Source: an uncultured Olsenella sp. (lineage in GTDB: Bacteria > Actinomycetota > Coriobacteriia > Coriobacteriales > Atopobiaceae). From it: a stretch of DNA of 64,000 bases. This document shows positions 60,610-64,000 of the stretch, one piece after another. The stretch is taken from positions 1 to 64,000 of the forward strand of contig UQIF01000004.1 in assembly GCA_900540955.1 (NCBI GenBank), in the 5' to 3' direction. The notes beneath the pieces were generated by a model. The model saw only the letters and a list, made by a program, of their open reading frames with translations, was not told the origin of the DNA and did not search any database. A program made the translations under genes and the position numbers. Within the stretch, counting starts at the first letter, position 1. Each line of letters opens with the position of its first letter.

Positions 60610-61538
60610 TGGAGGAGAGCTCCGTGAACATGGCCGTCGACCTCGGCGGCGTGAAGATGCAAAACCCTGTCAACACCGCGTCGGGCACCTTCGGCTTCGG
60701 CTGGCAGTTCGAGGGCTTCTTCGACGTGTCGCGCCTCGGCGCTATCACGACGAAGGGATGCTCCGCCGAGCCTTGGCTCGGCAACCCCGAGCCCCGCATG
60801 TGCGAGGTCCCCTCCGGCATGATGAACACCGTCGGCCTCGCCAACCCCGGCGTCGCAGGCATGCTCGGCGCCTGCGGCGACTATCTCCGCGAGCTCGAGG
60901 GCCGCGGCTGCCGCGTGATCTTGCAGGCGGCCGGCCACTCCCACGAGGAGTACATCGCCGCCGTCGAGAAGATCGAGGAGCTCGCGCCGTGGTGCTCCGG
61001 CATCGAGCTCAACATCTCCTGCCCCAACATCGCGCGCGGAGGCGCCCTTGTGGGCGGCACCCCGGAGTCCGCCTCCGAGGTCGTCGAAGCGGTTCGCGAC
61101 CGCGTGCATAGGCCCCTCTTGGTAAAGATGGCCCCGGTGCGCGTGCCCGAGATCGCCCGCGCGTGCGAGGCGGCGGGCGCGGACGCCCTGTGCCTCATCA
61201 ACACCATTAACGGCATGCACCTTAACGTGCATACGCGCAGGAGCATGCTCTCCAAGCCCACCGGCGGCGTCTCCGGCCCCGCTATCCACGCCATCGCCGT
61301 TCGCATGGTGTGGGAGGCCGCCAATGCCGTGAAGATCCCCGTCAATGGCATGGGCGGCGTCGCCACGTGGGAGGACGCGGCCGAGATGATCTTGGCCGGC
61401 GCGACCTCCGTCACAGTGGGCACCGCGAGCTTCTACGACCCGACCGCGGCCGCAAAGATCGTGGACGGCCTTGCCGCCTGGGCAGCCGAGCAGGGAGTTT
61501 CCGACATCAACGAGTTGATTGGAGCCGTAGAATGCTGA
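60609..61538 (+). CDS. pyrD: Dihydroorotate dehydrogenase B catalytic subunit
   Basis: The 309-residue FMN enzyme oxidises dihydroorotate and works with PyrK. It shows NPVNTASGTFGFG, TTKGCSAEPWLGNPEPR, the catalytic cysteine in ELNISCPNIARGG and the FMN loops MGGVATWEDAAEMI and TVGTASF. I use ATG 60609, which overlaps the pyrK stop and has GAGGAGGTG 9 bp before it. GTG 60624 with GGAGGAG upstream is an alternative. Confidence 0.95.
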   Translation: MEESSVNMAVDLGGVKMQNPVNTASGTFGFGWQFEGFFDVSRLGAITTKGCSAEPWLGNPEPRMCEVPSGMMNTVGLANPGVAGMLGACGDYLRELEGRGCRVILQAAGHSHEEYIAAVEKIEELAPWCSGIELNISCPNIARGGALVGGTPESASEVVEAVRDRVHRPLLVKMAPVRVPEIARACEAAGADALCLINTINGMHLNVHTRRSMLSKPTGGVSGPAIHAIAVRMVWEAANAVKIPVNGMGGVATWEDAAEMILAGATSVTVGTASFYDPTAAAKIVDGLAAWAAEQGVSDINELIGAVEC

Positions 61539-62254
61539 CGTACGAGCAAGCCTCCGACAAGGTCATCATCGCGCTCGACTGCAGCCGCGAGCGCGCCTTC
61601 GAGCTCGCCGACATGCTCGCCGGTAAAGCCACCTGGGTCAAGGTCGGCATGACGCTTTTCTATGCCGAGGGCCCGTCGATCGTCGCGGCCATGCGCGAGC
61701 GCGGCCTCAAGGTCTTCCTCGACCTCAAGGTCCACGATATTCCGTTCCAGGTCCAGGGCGCCGTGCGCTCCGCCTCCATGACGGGCGCCGACATCATCTC
61801 GATCCACGGCCTGGGCACCGCCCCCATGGTCGAGGCGGCCCGCAAGGGCGCCGAGGAGGCCGCCGGCGAGCGCGGCGGCGACCGCACGCGACTCGTCGCG
61901 ATCTCGGTCCTCACGAGCATGGACCAGGAGGCCCTCGCCTCCATCGGCGTTACGGGCACCGTCGCCGAGGAGGTCAGCCGCCTGGCAAGCCTGGCCTACG
62001 GCGCCGGTTCCGACGGCATCGTGTGCTCCCCGCAGGAGGCCTCCGAGATGCGCGCTCTTCTTGGCCCGGACGCCCTCATCGTGACCCCGGGCGTTCGACC
62101 GGCGGGAGCCGCCGTCGGCGATCAGAAGCGCATCGCCACCCCGGCGGCCGCCATCAAGGCCGGTGCTTCCAAGCTCGTCATCGGCCGTCCGATCACCGGC
62201 GCCGACGACCCTGTGGCCGCATTCGACGCAATCGTCGAGGAGCTCATGGCCTAG
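61532..62254 (+). CDS. pyrF: Orotidine 5'-phosphate decarboxylase
   Basis: The 240-residue enzyme makes UMP. It has IIALDCSRERAFELAD at the N-terminus, the catalytic VFLDLKVHDIPFQV and the phosphate loop VTPGVRPAGAAVGDQKRI and VIGRPIT. Its ATG overlaps the last 7 bp of pyrD. It closes the operon before a terminator. No pyrE or carAB lies in the window. Confidence 0.96.
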   Translation: MLTYEQASDKVIIALDCSRERAFELADMLAGKATWVKVGMTLFYAEGPSIVAAMRERGLKVFLDLKVHDIPFQVQGAVRSASMTGADIISIHGLGTAPMVEAARKGAEEAAGERGGDRTRLVAISVLTSMDQEALASIGVTGTVAEEVSRLASLAYGAGSDGIVCSPQEASEMRALLGPDALIVTPGVRPAGAAVGDQKRIATPAAAIKAGASKLVIGRPITGADDPVAAFDAIVEELMA

Positions 62255-62280
62255 CGCATAAGCCCATATAAGCTGCTTGC

Positions 62281-62323
62281 GGGGTCGCCTGGGGTCTTAT
62301 AGACTCCCCAGGCGGCCCCGTTT
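62281..62323 (+). terminator. Terminator of the pyr operon
   Basis: A 14-bp stem (GGGGTCGCCTGGGG 62281-62294 with CCCCAGGCGGCCCC 62306-62319, one mismatch) is followed by GTTTG. Confidence 0.8.
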
Positions 62324-62501
62324 GCGCTGCTTGTGGCGCATATTTGCCCGGTTATGAAAAAGTTATAGCCGCTGAGCTGCTCTTTTTCGATTTCTTCTTG
62401 CAATTGAGCAGGTAAATGGGCATAGTAATTACCCGGAAAGTCGAGCGCCCCGATACGGCGCGCGCCGACTGCTTTTTTAGCAGCAATGTTTGGAGGACAC
62501 A

Positions 62502-62810
62502 ATGGCTCTACCTCAGCTTACTCCCGAGCAGCGCAAGGCCGCACTCGAGAAGGCCGCCCAGGCCCGTCACGAGCGCGCTGAGCTCCGTGAGAAGATCAAG
62601 TCCGGCAAGGTCTCCCTCGCCGAGGTTCTCGATTCCGACGACCCCATCGCCAACCGCATGAAGGTCTCCGCCCTCATCGAGTCTCTCCCCGGCTACGGCA
62701 AGGCCAAGGCCGCCAAGATCATGGATGAGCTGGGCATTTCCGCCACCCGTCGCGTCAAGGGCCTCGGCGCCCGTCAGCGCGAGCAGCTCATCGAGGCGCT
62801 CTCCAAGTAA
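62502..62810 (+). CDS. mihF: Actinobacterial integration host factor (mIHF)
   Basis: The 102-residue nucleoid protein is a long N-terminal helix (TPEQRKAALEKAAQARHERAELREKIKSG) followed by a helix-two-turn-helix with the DNA-binding VSALIESLPGYGKAKAAKIMDELGI. This is the mycobacterial/streptomycete type, unrelated to enteric IHF, and marks the organism as actinobacterial. ATG 62502 has TTGGAGGA upstream. gmk begins at the very next base after its stop codon. Confidence 0.95.
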   Translation: MALPQLTPEQRKAALEKAAQARHERAELREKIKSGKVSLAEVLDSDDPIANRMKVSALIESLPGYGKAKAAKIMDELGISATRRVKGLGARQREQLIEALSK

Positions 62811-63389
62811 GTGGCTAGGACTCCGCATCTCTTCGTCGTTTCCGGACCGTCAGGAGTGGGCAAGGGCACGCTGGTCGCAAAGCTGCGGCAGCGGGTTCCT
62901 GGCCTGGGCCTGACGGTCTCGGCCACCACGAGGAGCCCCCGGGAGGGGGAGATCGATGGCGTCCACTATCACTTCCTTTCGGATGAGGAGTTCAGCCGCC
63001 GCGTCGAGGCCGGCGAGTTCCTCGAGTGGGCCCATGTCCATGGCCACTGCTACGGTACGCTCAAGAGCGAGGTCAGCCGCATCTTCGGCGAAGGCCATTC
63101 CGTCGTCCTCGAGATCGACGTGCAGGGCGGCTTGAATGTGCGCAAGGTCTGGCCGGGCGCCGTCCTCGTGTTCATCGAGCCTCCTTCCGCAGAGGAGCTT
63201 GAGCGCAGGCTTCGGGGCCGCGGCACTGAGGACGAGGCGAGCATCGAGCTGCGCCTCAGCAACGCCGCTGCCGAGATGGCCGTTGCGCCGTCATACGACG
63301 AGCGCATCGTCAACGACGACCTCGACCGAGCGGTCGGCGAGCTCGCCGACCTCATTGATTCATACGAGACGAAGGAAAGGTCTCTTTAG
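62811..63389 (+). CDS. gmk: Guanylate kinase
   Basis: The 192-residue enzyme converts GMP to GDP. It has the P-loop SGPSGVGKGTLV near residue 11, SATTRSPREGEIDGVHYHFLS and the lid NAAAEMAVAPSYDERIVNDDL. It starts with GTG directly after the mihF stop, so translation is coupled. The mihF-gmk-rpoZ order is the actinobacterial one. Confidence 0.96.
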   Translation: MARTPHLFVVSGPSGVGKGTLVAKLRQRVPGLGLTVSATTRSPREGEIDGVHYHFLSDEEFSRRVEAGEFLEWAHVHGHCYGTLKSEVSRIFGEGHSVVLEIDVQGGLNVRKVWPGAVLVFIEPPSAEELERRLRGRGTEDEASIELRLSNAAAEMAVAPSYDERIVNDDLDRAVGELADLIDSYETKERSL

Positions 63390-63674
63390 ATGTCCGTCAC
63401 CAAGCCCAGCATCGATACCCTGCTCGAGAAGACCGAGCACAACCCGTTCCTGCTATGCTCCATCGCGTCCAAGCGCGCCTGCGACATCAACAACATGATT
63501 CGCGGCCAGCACCTGCGCGTGACCGCCATCCAGGACTTCGACGACATCACCACCGTCGTCTCCGGCAAGGACACCGTCTCCATCGCCATGGAGGAGATCG
63601 AGTCCGGCACCCTGGGCTTCGTCAAGGAAGAGTTTGACGAGGACATCAAGGGCGCCAACACCATCTCTCTTTAA
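63390..63674 (+). CDS. rpoZ: RNA polymerase omega subunit
   Basis: The 94-residue protein carries PSIDTLLEKTEHNPFLLCSIASKRACDINNMI, matching the omega fold that wraps the beta' C-terminus. GGAAAGG lies within the end of gmk and precedes the ATG. Some actinobacterial copies are longer at the N-terminus; this is the short form. Confidence 0.95.
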   Translation: MSVTKPSIDTLLEKTEHNPFLLCSIASKRACDINNMIRGQHLRVTAIQDFDDITTVVSGKDTVSIAMEEIESGTLGFVKEEFDEDIKGANTISL

Positions 63675-63677
63675 GCC

Positions 63678-64000
63678 ATGACGGAAAGACTCTGCCTCGT
63701 TCATTACCACGAGATCGGGCTCAAGGGCAAGAACCGCTCAACCTTCGAGAACCAGCTCGTGACCAATCTCCATAGGGCCCTGCGCGACTTCGAGGTGCGC
63801 AACATCCAGCGTATCTCGGGTTATGTGGTCGTCGAGTCCGAGGACCGCCAGGCATCTGAGGCTATGGCGGCGGCCATCAGGCGCGTGCCCGGCGTGGCCC
63901 GCGTCTCGCTCGCGTACAAATGCGGCCTTGATGAGCAGGAGTTCATCGCCGCCGCCATTCGAGCGATGGGGGAGGCCGGCGACTTCACGAGCTTCAAGGT
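63678..64000 (+). CDS. thiI: tRNA 4-thiouridine synthetase ThiI (5' part, cut by window end)
   Basis: The first 107 residues are present. They begin with LCLVHYHEIGLKGKNRSTFE, the ThiI N-terminal ferredoxin-like motif, and run into the THUMP domain (RRVPGVARVSLAYKC). The full enzyme uses a PP-loop to put sulfur on U8 of tRNA and often feeds thiamine synthesis. It starts 3 bp after rpoZ. Confidence 0.9.
   Translation, partial: MTERLCLVHYHEIGLKGKNRSTFENQLVTNLHRALRDFEVRNIQRISGYVVVESEDRQASEAMAAAIRRVPGVARVSLAYKCGLDEQEFIAAAIRAMGEAGDFTSFK

Overview
This 64 kb window is GC-rich chromosomal DNA from an actinobacterium, most likely a gut Coriobacteriia of the Collinsella type. The supporting signs are an actinobacterial mIHF gene next to gmk and rpoZ, a RimP-NusA-IF2 operon without ylxR, strong third-position GC, a class A RNase P RNA, and a GlnQ-type amino-acid transporter with a Tat-like lipoprotein. 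The genus is inferred; no 16S gene is present. I found no prophage, transposase or CRISPR array.

Layout. Positions 0.1-2.7 kb hold a zinc/cadmium efflux locus: an ArsR/SmtB sensor, a free-standing HMA metallochaperone and a P1B ATPase, with two copies of one operator. Positions 3.1-8.7 kb hold ygiQ, a peptide-deformylase-like gene, a Nudix hydrolase, a flavodoxin-like reductase, map and an orphan gene. Positions 8.8-13.4 kb hold an internally deleted alcohol-dehydrogenase remnant, alsS, a nuclease-like orphan, yigZ and a PTS IIA gene. Positions 13.6-18.2 kb hold rnpB, a GNAT gene, a glycosyltransferase, a cold-shock gene, cca and three tRNA genes (Gln, Glu, Glu). Positions 18.5-26 kb hold an amino-acid ABC transporter, a kinase-like gene, L-serine dehydratase, a YaiI protein and an iron alcohol dehydrogenase. 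Positions 26.3-31.8 kb hold an FtsX-type ABC exporter with its own two-component system. Positions 32.3-39.5 kb hold cstA, a YgjP-type protease, a giant one-piece ABC exporter and a lipoprotein.

Positions 39.7-51.2 kb form an information-processing block: rimP-nusA-infB-rbfA-nrnA-truB-ribF-dnaG-rpoD, nearly all tightly spaced or overlapping. Two small lipoproteins, tRNA-Asn, a Wzm/Wzt-type polysaccharide exporter, panE and a flavin reductase follow. Positions 56.9-62.3 kb carry the full pyrimidine operon pyrR-pyrB-pyrC-pyrK-pyrD-pyrF behind a PyrR attenuator. The window ends with mihF-gmk-rpoZ-thiI; thiI is cut by the window edge.

The most unusual content is intergenic. All five convergent gene junctions carry long, near-perfect inverted repeats (arms 11-29 bp), and one of these palindromes occurs twice. 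Separately, three unrelated-sequence families of short units (a 26-bp unit in nine copies, a 24-bp unit in four copies, and an ACCGACGCTCCC unit in about five copies) are set out in opposing orientations between genes. I recognise none of these families. Other regulatory signals include three 21-bp-phased direct repeats plus a candidate attenuator before cstA, matching GTGAC-type sites before the two-component genes and their ABC target, and a common leader hairpin before both tRNA transcripts.
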